Below are positions 35,303 through 43,067 of a stretch of 64,000 nucleotides of DNA, piece by piece. A program made the translations under genes and the position numbers. Positions within the stretch are counted from its first letter, which is position 1. Each line of letters starts with the position of its first letter. The notes below the pieces were generated by a model. The model was not told the DNA's origin, did no database searches, and was given only the letters and a program-made list of their open reading frames with translations. This DNA comes from Desulfuromonas sp964536375 (GTDB lineage Bacteria > Desulfobacterota > Desulfuromonadia > Desulfuromonadales > Desulfuromonadaceae). The DNA is taken from NCBI GenBank assembly GCA_964536375.1, contig CAZHXF010000009.1, positions 1-64,000 of the forward strand, given 5' to 3'.

Positions 35303-35699
35303 ACAGACTGAATTGTCTGTAGTTGTGGTCGATGATGACCAGATCCAACAGATAAATCGTGACTATTTGCAGCGCGATAACCCAACTAACGTAATCTCTT
35401 TTGCCCAGCAGGAGGGCGAGGGTGCTGGCATCTGCCCGCATTTGCTCGGTGATGTCGTTATTTCGGCGGACACGGCTGCCCGCGATGCTCAAGAAGCGCA
35501 GGTGAGTTTTTTTAGCGAGCTGAGTTTTCTACTTATCCACGGGATATTGCATCTGTTAGGTTACGACCATGAACGTGGAACTCAGGAGCAGGCAGAGATA
35601 ATGGAAGCAAAAGAGAGCGAGTTGTTCCAGCTGTTAAAGCGTGAGGTTTTGCTTGGCTGTACTGCAGACATAATTGCCGATTGTGGTAAGGGAGAGTAA
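35202..35699 (+). CDS. ybeY: Endoribonuclease YbeY
   Basis: A zinc-dependent endoribonuclease for 16S rRNA 3'-end maturation and ribosome quality control. The metal motif HGILHLLGYDH gives ligands H113, H117 and H123. NPTNVISFAQ and LLGDVVIS are further family elements. The length is 165. The start at 35202 is supported by AAGAAGGC 8 nt upstream and by a family-typical IYIENQQ N-terminus. It lies 101 nt inside the upstream 7TM-HD gene, a longer overlap than elsewhere in this window. Confidence 0.95.
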   Translation: MTIYIENQQEKHAIPVEELRTVAQKILSALECHEQTELSVVVVDDDQIQQINRDYLQRDNPTNVISFAQQEGEGAGICPHLLGDVVISADTAARDAQEAQVSFFSELSFLLIHGILHLLGYDHERGTQEQAEIMEAKESELFQLLKREVLLGCTADIIADCGKGE

Positions 35700-35705
35700 G
35701 GGCTG

Positions 35706-36587
35706 ATGGCGCACGACCCAGAAGAGAAGAAATTTTGGTGGCAACGGCTGTTTGGTAATGCCCACCAAGTTACTTCAGAAGAACATTTGCAGGCCTTGAT
35801 TCACGCCTCAGAGGAAGATGGTATTATAAACGCTGCTGAAGGCGAGATGTTCAGCTCTATTATCGAATTTGGCGAGACCATTGTGCGTGAGGTTATGGTG
35901 CCCCGCACCGAGATGCACTGTTGCCCTGTTGAGGCCAGTTTGGAGACGCTAATTGGCAGCATAATTAAATATGGTCATACGCGCATTCCAGTCTACAACC
36001 AATCTATTGACCACATAACAGGTGTTGTGTACGCTAAGGATCTCCTGCGTTACTGGGGTAAGCAACAGGACGAAATCTCACTGAAAAAGTTGATGAGAAC
36101 TACCTATTTTGTGCCAGAAACTAAAAAGGTCGAGGAGTTGTTGCGCGAATTTCGTACCAAGCGCAAACACATTGCCATCGTCATAGATGAATATGGTGGC
36201 ACCTCCGGGCTTATTACTCTGGAGGATTTGATTGAAGAGATTGTCGGCGATATCAAAGATGAATATGATATTGAGGAGTGCCTGCTGGTTGAAGAGGGTG
36301 AGGGTACTATTGTTATTGATGCCAGATTAAGTCTGGATGAGTTGGAAGACTACTATCAGTTGCCCGAAATTGAACGCCAGCAGTTTGATTCAGTTGGTGG
36401 GTTGCTGCTCCATCACTTGGGGCATCTGCCCAAGCAAGGTGAAGAGCTAGTTATTGATACCCTGCAATTTACCGTGCTTGATTGTGACGAGCGTGCCATC
36501 CATCGTTTACGAGTTATGCCGCAACTTCATGACGGCACAAACAGCAAGGCTGAGTATTCAGCACATAACCCGACCATTCCCCAATAA
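35706..36587 (+). CDS. corC: Hemolysin-like CBS/CorC transporter-associated protein
   Basis: A soluble CBS-pair protein of the CorC/HlyC family. Members are associated with magnesium and cobalt efflux and sit beside ybeY and lnt in many Gram-negative genomes. The N-terminal 60 residues lead to the pair of CBS domains (about 66-190, VMVPRTEMHCCPVEASLETLIGSIIKYGHTRIPVYN), then VIDEYGGTSGLITLEDLIEEIVGDI. The C-terminal CorC_HlyC domain is at about 205-285. No membrane helices are present, unlike the longer DUF21 homologues. It lies 6 bp after ybeY and 7 bp before the lnt start chosen here. Confidence 0.9.
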   Translation: MAHDPEEKKFWWQRLFGNAHQVTSEEHLQALIHASEEDGIINAAEGEMFSSIIEFGETIVREVMVPRTEMHCCPVEASLETLIGSIIKYGHTRIPVYNQSIDHITGVVYAKDLLRYWGKQQDEISLKKLMRTTYFVPETKKVEELLREFRTKRKHIAIVIDEYGGTSGLITLEDLIEEIVGDIKDEYDIEECLLVEEGEGTIVIDARLSLDELEDYYQLPEIERQQFDSVGGLLLHHLGHLPKQGEELVIDTLQFTVLDCDERAIHRLRVMPQLHDGTNSKAEYSAHNPTIPQ

Positions 36588-36594
36588 GTTAATT

Positions 36595-38130
36595 GTGATT
36601 TTCAAGGATAAATATAATAGCGCTAGCGTGTGTGCTCCCGTGGTCTCTGGGCTGTTGCTGGCTCTGGCTTTTCCCAAAGCCGAATTGGGGTGGGTGGCGT
36701 GGCTGGCTTTAGTGCCGCTGTTCAGTGTCATGCAGCAACGTCCTTGGCGTGCCGGGTTTAGTGCTGGAGTGGTGTTCTTTGCTGTTGTGTTGTATTGGCT
36801 CAACAATGTTATGACCACTTTTGGCAACTTGCCACTTGCTCTGTCAGTTGCTATCTATTTATTGTTAGTCCTCTATCTTGCTGCCTATTGGGGGGCAACA
36901 TGTTGGTGTGCCTGCCGCATTTGCCGCCGGCTGCAGTTGCCGATGGCGCTAGTGTTGCCAGTAGTGTGGGTAGTATTTGAGTATGGGCGCAATTATATAT
37001 TAAGCGGTTTTCCGTGGGGGAACATCGCCTATTCACAGACGCCTTATCCGGTTTTAATTCAAAGTGCTGATCTTGGTGGTGTATATGTGCTGGTTTTTTT
37101 GCTGGTGCTGGTTAACTCCACTATAACGCAGTGCTGGCAAGCGTTACGCCGGCGCGGTGAACTACCGTGGCGTTTGGTGTTGGTTGTAACTACATTATGC
37201 TTGGCAAATTACGTTTATGGTCTATGGCGCATGCATGATATTAACAGCCGTGGTCAAGATCAAACTATGCGTGTCGCGCTAGTTCAGGGCAACATCCAGC
37301 AGTCGCTTAAGTGGCAACCGCACAATATGGCCGCAACTCTGGATAATTATGCCCAGCTCAGCGCGAGCGTCGATCGACCAGATCTGCTTATTTGGCCAGA
37401 AAGTGCGACCCCCTTTTTCTTTCAAGATGGCGGTATTAAAGCCAACAGGGTGCTATCTGTGGCACGCCAGCAGCAGTCAATGCTGTTATTTGGCAGTCCA
37501 GCCTACCGGCTACAGGGTGAAGGAAGTGACCAGCGCTATCGCTATCTCAATAGCGCTTATCTGCTGTCACCCCAAGGGAAGACATTGGGGCGCAGTGATA
37601 AAATTCACCTGGTCCCTTTTGGTGAATATGTTCCGCTGGCCAACCTGCTCAGTTTTGTAAATAAACTGGCTGATGGTGTTGGAGATTTTGTTTCCGGAAC
37701 AAAAGCCTTGCTGCCTATAGCTGACCATCAAGTCGGGGTACTGGTGTGCTACGAAGCTATTTTCCCAGACATTGCCCGGAAACAGGTTAATGGTGGTGCC
37801 CAGTTGTTGGTAAATATTACTAACGACTCATGGTTTGGCGACTCATCAGCACCGTGGCAACATTTGGCCATGACGTGCTGGCGGGCAGTAGAAAATCGTG
37901 TGTGGATTGCCCGTTGTGCCAATAGTGGGGTGAGTGCCTTCATCAATCCTGTCGGGGAGGTGATAAGTCAATCGCACCTTTTTCAGCGAGAAACCCTGAG
38001 CGCGCAGGTTTATTTTGCTGATGACACTAGCCTTTATACCCGTACTGGTGATACTGTACCGCTTTTGCTCAGTTTGGTGGTAATTACGTGGCTGTGGCAA
38101 AGTCGTAAACGCAAAATCTTACACCAATAA
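36595..38130 (+). CDS. lnt: Apolipoprotein N-acyltransferase
   Basis: It adds the third acyl chain to outer-membrane lipoproteins at the inner membrane. About six membrane helices are followed by a nitrilase-like domain with the catalytic triad E269 (IWPESATP), K336 (DKIHLVPFGEY) and C385 (LVCYEAIFPD). The frame opens at 36454 inside corC. The GTG at 36595 is chosen because it starts just after the corC stop and yields 511 residues with triad positions nearly identical to E. coli Lnt. A weak ribosome site (AAG) precedes it, and GTG 36628 is possible. It works with the Lol genes further along this run. Confidence 0.93.
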   Translation: MIFKDKYNSASVCAPVVSGLLLALAFPKAELGWVAWLALVPLFSVMQQRPWRAGFSAGVVFFAVVLYWLNNVMTTFGNLPLALSVAIYLLLVLYLAAYWGATCWCACRICRRLQLPMALVLPVVWVVFEYGRNYILSGFPWGNIAYSQTPYPVLIQSADLGGVYVLVFLLVLVNSTITQCWQALRRRGELPWRLVLVVTTLCLANYVYGLWRMHDINSRGQDQTMRVALVQGNIQQSLKWQPHNMAATLDNYAQLSASVDRPDLLIWPESATPFFFQDGGIKANRVLSVARQQQSMLLFGSPAYRLQGEGSDQRYRYLNSAYLLSPQGKTLGRSDKIHLVPFGEYVPLANLLSFVNKLADGVGDFVSGTKALLPIADHQVGVLVCYEAIFPDIARKQVNGGAQLLVNITNDSWFGDSSAPWQHLAMTCWRAVENRVWIARCANSGVSAFINPVGEVISQSHLFQRETLSAQVYFADDTSLYTRTGDTVPLLLSLVVITWLWQSRKRKILHQ

Positions 38131-38149
38131 ACAACTGTATCGTTGTTTA
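38128..38149. repeat. Perfect 8-bp inverted repeat at the lnt stop
   Basis: TAAACAAC (38128-38135), a 6-nt loop, then GTTGTTTA (38142-38149). The first arm contains the lnt stop codon and the second ends 21 nt before the prfB start, with the prfB ribosome site (AAGGGA) between. It is AT-rich and lacks a T-run, so it is a poor terminator. It might be a weak attenuating hairpin or an operator-like palindrome. Confidence 0.35.
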
Positions 38150-38170
38150 GTCTGGTAAGGGATCGAGTAT

Positions 38171-39269
38171 ATGTTTCGTAACGAAATTGAACGCATAAAA
38201 CTGGTGGCTGCAAAGCTCGATGAGCTGAGGGGGTATCTTTGACATCCCGGAAAAACAGGAGCGGGTCAGCGAGTTAGATGCGACTATTGCTGCGCCAGAT
38301 TTCTGGGATCAGGGTGAAAAAGCGCAGGATTTACTCAGAGAACGAACTATTCTGCATAAGCTGGTGAACAATTGGGAGCAGGCGGCTCAGACCCTCGAAG
38401 ATATGCAGGTGTTAGTCGAACTGGGCGCCGAGAGTGAAGACGAAGAGACGCAAACCGAGGTGCAGCAGTTGCTGGTGCAGGTCGAGGGGCAACTGGGTAA
38501 GATGGAGTTTGCCCGCATGCTCTCGGGTGAACACGATAGTAACAATGCTATTGTGAGTATAAATGCTGGAGCCGGGGGGACCGAAGCGCAGGATTGGGCC
38601 GATATGTTGTTGCGCATGTATCTGCGTTTTTGCACTCTCAAGGGGTTTACTACTAAAATTACCGATTATCAGCCCGGTGATGATGCCGGGGTCAAGGGGG
38701 TAACCTTTACCGTCGATGGTGAATACGCCTATGGTTGGTTGCGCCCTGAGATGGGTATCCATCGGCTGGTGCGCATATCTCCTTTTGATGCGGCATCCAA
38801 ACGGCATACATCATTTTGTTCGGTTTTTGTTTTTCCCGAACTGGATGACAGTATTGAGGTGGAAATTTTGGACAAGGATCTTAAAATTGACACTTTTCGC
38901 GCTAGTGGTGCTGGTGGTCAGCATATCAATAAAACTGATTCAGCAATTCGTATCACCCACTTGCCCACCGGTATTGTTGTCGCCTGTCAGGATCAGCGTT
39001 CTCAGCATAACAACAAAGCTGAGGCGATGCGCCAGTTGAAGGCGCGGTTATATGAACAGGAATTGAGTAAAAAAGAGGAGGAGGCTAACGCCTTGTCCGG
39101 CGATAAAAAAGAGATCGGCTGGGGTAGTCAGATCCGCTCCTACGTGTTGCATCCGTATCGCATGGTCAAGGATCATCGCACAGGATATGAGGTTGGCAAT
39201 ACTGATGCGGTGCTAGATGGGCACATCGAAGATTTTATTGAGGCTTATCTGTTGGGTAAACAGCGCTAA
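38171..39269 (+). CDS. prfB: Peptide chain release factor 2 (programmed +1 frameshift)
   Basis: RF2 terminates translation at UGA and UAA. The gene is in two frames: 23 codons from ATG 38171 run into TGA at 38240-38242, and the reading frame then continues from 38241 in +1 to 39269. The joined protein has 365 residues, the standard RF2 length. The stop-codon recognition motif SPF (RISPFDAASKRH) and the catalytic GGQ (SGAGGQHINK) are intact. A reading that ignores the shift would begin at ATG 38364 and lose 64 residues. The start has AAGGGA about 9 nt upstream. It lies between lnt and lysS. Confidence 0.97.
38228..38242 (+). promoter_or_regulatory. prfB autoregulatory frameshift site
   Basis: The sequence reads AGG GGG TAT CTT TGA, followed by C. 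The AGGGGG acts as an internal Shine-Dalgarno element, CTT is the slippery codon and TGA C is a poor termination context. When RF2 is scarce, ribosomes pause and shift +1. The arrangement is the same as in E. coli prfB and encodes RGYL at the shift. Confidence 0.97.
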
Positions 39270-39364
39270 CAGGGAAGTTGGAATCTAGACCATGAATCCG
39301 TTGCTTGATTTAGCCAGCTTTGTTGGCAGCGGATTATGTACCTATATGAAGGGAATAGTTGAAG

Positions 39365-40849
39365 ATGGAAGAAATTAATGACTTAGTAGCACAGCGCCAA
39401 GCTAAAGCAGAGGAGCTGCGTGCTGAAGGGGTGAATCCGTACACCAACGGTTTTGAAGTAACACATCAGAACGCCCAAATACACCAAGCGCATGCTGCTG
39501 ACAGTGGCGCAGATTTGGAAAACTGCAGTAAGGAATATATTATTGCCGGGCGTATTATGGCGCGGCGTGATTTTGGTAAGGCTGCTTTCATTCAGTTGCA
39601 GGATCGCACCGGCAAAATACAGATCTATGTTGCCAAGAACAATATTGGTGATGCCAGTTTTGCAGTGTTCGGCAAGCTTGATGTGGGGGATATTGTTGGC
39701 GTTAGCGGTAAGCCGTTTCGCACCAAGACCGATGAGTTGTCGCTGCGGGCGGGAACGCTGCAGTTGTTGACTAAATCGTTGCAACCGTTGCCGGAAAAAT
39801 GGCACGGGTTGACCGATGTGGAAACTCGCTATCGGCAACGCTATCTTGATCTGATAGTCAATCCAGAAGTCGGAGAAGTGTTTAAAAAGCGCAGCCGGAT
39901 AATCACCTTGATGCGCGATTTTATGCAGCAGCGTGATTACCTCGAAGTTGAAACGCCGATGATGCAGCAGGTGGCTGGTGGTGCTACGGCAAAGCCATTC
40001 GTTACTTATCACAATACCCTGAAAATGGATCTTTACCTACGCATTGCCCCTGAACTGTATTTGAAGCGCCTTATTGTCGGCGGCTTTGAGCGGGTGTTTG
40101 AGATCAACAGAAATTTCCGTAACGAGGGCATTTCTATCCAGCACAATCCGGAATTTACCATGATGGAGTTTTATCAGGCTTATGCCACCTATCATGATCT
40201 GATGGATTTGACCGAAGAGATGCTGGGCGGTATTGCCGAGCAGGTGTGTGGCAGCAAGGTTATCAGTTATGCCGGGCGTGAAGTTGATTTGACCGCTCCG
40301 TGGCAGCGCTTGACGGTGAAAGAGGCCGTGGTCAAATATGGCGATATTTCTATGGAAGATGTGCAAGATCATGGCAAAGCTCTGGCTTATGCACGCCAAC
40401 TCGGTCTCGCATTCGATGATAATATTGGCTATGGTAAACTGCTCACCGAACTGTTTGATGAGGTTGCCGAACCAAAATTATGGCACCCGACCTTTGTTAC
40501 TGAATATCCTACCGATATATCGCCTTTATCACGGCGCAATGATGAAAATCCTGAAGTTGTAGATCGCTTTGAACTGTTTGTCGTTGGGCGGGAACTGGCT
40601 AATGCTTTTTCCGAACTCAATGATCCAGTTGATCAAAAAGGGCGCTTTATGGACCAGTTGGCCGAAAAAGAGGCCGGTGATGATGAAGCGCATGCTATGG
40701 ATGAGGATTATGTGCGCGCTCTGGAGTACGGATTGCCACCGACGGCTGGAGAGGGGATCGGCATCGATCGTCTGGTGATGTTGCTCACCGATTCAGCTTC
40801 GATACGTGACGTAATCCTGTTTCCCCAGCTGCGCAAGGAAATGCGTTAA
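39365..40849 (+). CDS. lysS: Lysyl-tRNA synthetase, class II
   Basis: It charges tRNA-Lys. An N-terminal OB-fold anticodon-binding domain (about 55-160) has IIAGRIMARRDFGKAAFIQLQDRTGKIQIY. The class II catalytic domain follows with motif 2 in FEINRNFRNEGISIQHNPEF and motif 3 in GIGIDRLVMLLTDSASIRDVILFP. The 494-residue length is typical. ATG 39365 is chosen with AAGGGAA 9 nt upstream; a TTG two codons earlier is also in frame. The gene lies 95 bp after prfB. Confidence 0.97.
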   Translation: MEEINDLVAQRQAKAEELRAEGVNPYTNGFEVTHQNAQIHQAHAADSGADLENCSKEYIIAGRIMARRDFGKAAFIQLQDRTGKIQIYVAKNNIGDASFAVFGKLDVGDIVGVSGKPFRTKTDELSLRAGTLQLLTKSLQPLPEKWHGLTDVETRYRQRYLDLIVNPEVGEVFKKRSRIITLMRDFMQQRDYLEVETPMMQQVAGGATAKPFVTYHNTLKMDLYLRIAPELYLKRLIVGGFERVFEINRNFRNEGISIQHNPEFTMMEFYQAYATYHDLMDLTEEMLGGIAEQVCGSKVISYAGREVDLTAPWQRLTVKEAVVKYGDISMEDVQDHGKALAYARQLGLAFDDNIGYGKLLTELFDEVAEPKLWHPTFVTEYPTDISPLSRRNDENPEVVDRFELFVVGRELANAFSELNDPVDQKGRFMDQLAEKEAGDDEAHAMDEDYVRALEYGLPPTAGEGIGIDRLVMLLTDSASIRDVILFPQLRKEMR

Positions 40850-40929
40850 CGTTTGTCTCATGACTGTCGCCGCTACTTTGTCTGTGCAGTTATCTGCGCA
40901 AGTAATTCATTAATTTAGGTGTATTCACT

Positions 40930-42180
40930 ATGGGCTATGAATGGTTTATCAGCTTGCGCTATCTGCGAGCCAAGCGTAAGCAAACCTTCATTTCAGTGAT
41001 TTCGTTTATTTCCGTTACCGGGGTCACTCTCGGAGTAGCCGCTTTAATTCTGGTGCTGGCGATAATGACCGGTTTTCACGATGGCGTGCGCCAGCAGATA
41101 CTGGGTAACATTCCCCATATAATTGTACAAAAACACTCTGGAAATATCTCGGCATGGCAGCAGGTGGTTGACCAACTTCAGCAGCAATCTGATCAGATAA
41201 CCTCGGCGCAACCATTTGTGGTTAAAGAGGCGATGTTGCTGGCAAATGGCAATGTGGCTGCGGTCAATGTTAAAGGGGTGACAGCGTCTAACCGGATATT
41301 TGAACAGCAATTTTTAACCAAAACTGACACTGTACAACAGGCGCTGTTCGCGGGCACTGGTCCAGTGCCGGGTATTGTTATTGCCGCAGATTCTGCTGCC
41401 AGTTTAGGGGTGAGTTTGGGTGATCGCGTCAATGTTATTCCCCCTGATTTTAATCTTACCCCTTTTGGTTTGGTGCCAAAGATAAAGCCTTTTGAAGTGG
41501 TGGCGATAGCGCGGCAACACGGCGGGTTCCTCGATACCTATTATGCTTATATTGATTTGTACCAAGCGCAACATTTTATTGGAGCGCCGAATCAGGTCAG
41601 CGGTATAGAGCTTGAGGTTGATGGTTATGATCAAGCAGTAGGTGTTGCCAGCAAACTGCGCCAACACTTTGCTTATCCATATTCCATCCGCTCATGGGAA
41701 GATATGTTTGGCTCTTTTCTTGCCGCGTTAAATCTGGAAAAGTTGGGGCTGTTCATTGTCTTGGGCATAATCGTTTTGGTGGCAGCGTTCAATATCGCCA
41801 CAACTCTGATTATGGTGGTCATGGAAAAGCATAAGGATATCGCTATTTTGCGTTCGATGGGGGCGAAGTCAGCAAGTATTTTGAAAATATTTGTTTTTGA
41901 GGGATTACTGATTGGTACTACGGGGACAATGTGTGGTGCTGGTCTTGGTTTGCTGTTAGCTATTAATGCTGATGCAATTATTACTTGGTTAGAGCGTAAT
42001 TTGCACGTAACCATTTTTGATAAAGCTGTGTATGGTATGGAGCATTTCCCGTCCCAGGTAGTTAGCACAGATGTGATTGTCGTAGTAGTTACATCGATGA
42101 TTATCTGTTTATTGGCCACGGTTTATCCGGCGCTGCGCGCAGCTAGGCTCGATCCTGCTGAATCGCTGCGTTACGAATAG
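40930..42180 (+). CDS. lolC: Lipoprotein-releasing ABC permease LolC/LolE
   Basis: The membrane subunit of the Lol complex that extracts mature lipoproteins from the inner membrane and hands them to LolA. The N-terminal cytoplasmic stretch FISLRYLRAKRKQTFISVISFISVTGVTLGVAALI leads into membrane helix 1. A MacB-type periplasmic domain (about 50-265) follows. Three C-terminal helices lie at about 275-300, 318-345 and 378-400, ending in YPALRAARLDPAESLRYE. Only one permease is seen, so it probably forms a homodimer (LolF-type). lolD follows after 12 bp. Confidence 0.93.
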   Translation: MGYEWFISLRYLRAKRKQTFISVISFISVTGVTLGVAALILVLAIMTGFHDGVRQQILGNIPHIIVQKHSGNISAWQQVVDQLQQQSDQITSAQPFVVKEAMLLANGNVAAVNVKGVTASNRIFEQQFLTKTDTVQQALFAGTGPVPGIVIAADSAASLGVSLGDRVNVIPPDFNLTPFGLVPKIKPFEVVAIARQHGGFLDTYYAYIDLYQAQHFIGAPNQVSGIELEVDGYDQAVGVASKLRQHFAYPYSIRSWEDMFGSFLAALNLEKLGLFIVLGIIVLVAAFNIATTLIMVVMEKHKDIAILRSMGAKSASILKIFVFEGLLIGTTGTMCGAGLGLLLAINADAIITWLERNLHVTIFDKAVYGMEHFPSQVVSTDVIVVVVTSMIICLLATVYPALRAARLDPAESLRYE

Positions 42181-42192
42181 AGTATATAGCAG

Positions 42193-42927
42193 ATGCCCTC
42201 CGATAACTGTCATAAGCCTGCGACCACTACTGAACATAAAATATTGCTGCGTACCCACCAACTGGGCAAATCATTTTTCACTGAGCAAGGTGAATTGACA
42301 GTACTCAAGGATGTCAATTTGACCATTAACGTGCGTCAACGTGTGGCAGTGGTGGGCGAGTCTGGCTCTGGTAAAACAACGCTGATGCACATTCTCGGAA
42401 CTCTGGATCGACCAACGGCTGGCACCTGTTACTTCGATGAGGTGGATTTGTTCGCCTTGCCTGCCCCCAGGTTGGATAGTTTTCGCAATCTGAGTTTAGG
42501 TTTTGTTTTTCAGTTTCATCAACTGCTGCCAGAATTTACTGCTTTGGAAAATGTTATGATGCCCGCCTTGATCTCTGGGCTAAAGCATAATCAGGCAAAA
42601 AAACAGGCGGAACTTTTACTTGGGCAAACTGGTTTGGCGCACAGATTTCAGCATAAGCCGGGGCAGTTATCCGGCGGTGAGCAGCAGCGCGTTGCCATTG
42701 CCCGAGCTTTGGTGCTTAAACCGAAATTGCTGATCGCTGATGAACCGACAGGTAATTTAGATTCTAAGACCTCTGATGAGATATACACCTTACTAGATCG
42801 CTTACATGCCGAGCATGAATTGACCATGGTGCTAGTAACCCATAACATGGAATTGGCGCAGCGGATGGATAAAACTTTGTGTATTAGCGATGGATCAGTT
42901 GCTGATATAGCTATGAATAGTAACTAG
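42193..42927 (+). CDS. lolD: Lipoprotein-releasing ABC ATPase LolD
   Basis: The ATPase of the Lol exporter. Walker A GESGSGKT follows RVAVV. The Q-loop region is FQFHQLLPEFTALENVMMPAL, a LolD signature. The ABC signature is LSGGEQQRVAIARALVL, Walker B LLIADEPTGNLD, and the H-loop VTHN. The length of 244 is normal. It is directly after lolC. The gap to bamA is 140 bp and contains a probable promoter. Confidence 0.95.
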   Translation: MPSDNCHKPATTTEHKILLRTHQLGKSFFTEQGELTVLKDVNLTINVRQRVAVVGESGSGKTTLMHILGTLDRPTAGTCYFDEVDLFALPAPRLDSFRNLSLGFVFQFHQLLPEFTALENVMMPALISGLKHNQAKKQAELLLGQTGLAHRFQHKPGQLSGGEQQRVAIARALVLKPKLLIADEPTGNLDSKTSDEIYTLLDRLHAEHELTMVLVTHNMELAQRMDKTLCISDGSVADIAMNSN

Positions 42928-42995
42928 CTGTTTATGTAGGCAAAATTGTGCATAGATTAGCCCGGTATCTGATGCGTTACGGGGCAGCTTTTAGG

Positions 42996-43024
42996 TTTAC
43001 ACATTAGGGACGATTGACTATAGT
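42996..43024 (+). promoter_or_regulatory. Probable sigma70 promoter for the bamA-skp-lpxD-fabZ-lpxA run
   Basis: TTTACA at 42996-43001 is followed by exactly 17 nt and TATAGT at 43019-43024, about 43 nt before the bamA start. The lolD-bamA gap is one of the longer ones in this plus-strand run. I see no sigmaE-type GAACTT/TCTGA motif, which often controls bamA in gammaproteobacteria. Confidence 0.5.
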
Positions 43025-43067
43025 ATAGCCCTTCGATTGTTGAGGAAATAACTGGAGAAATAACAAT

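Noticed and set aside
39291..39377. 28-codon mini-frame overlapping the lysS start
   Set aside because: Weak GGAA upstream, but too short and without leader-peptide features such as Lys codons or an attenuator hairpin.
39383..40012. 209-codon open frame on the minus strand
   Set aside because: Lies wholly antisense to lysS, has no ribosome site and no recognisable protein content.
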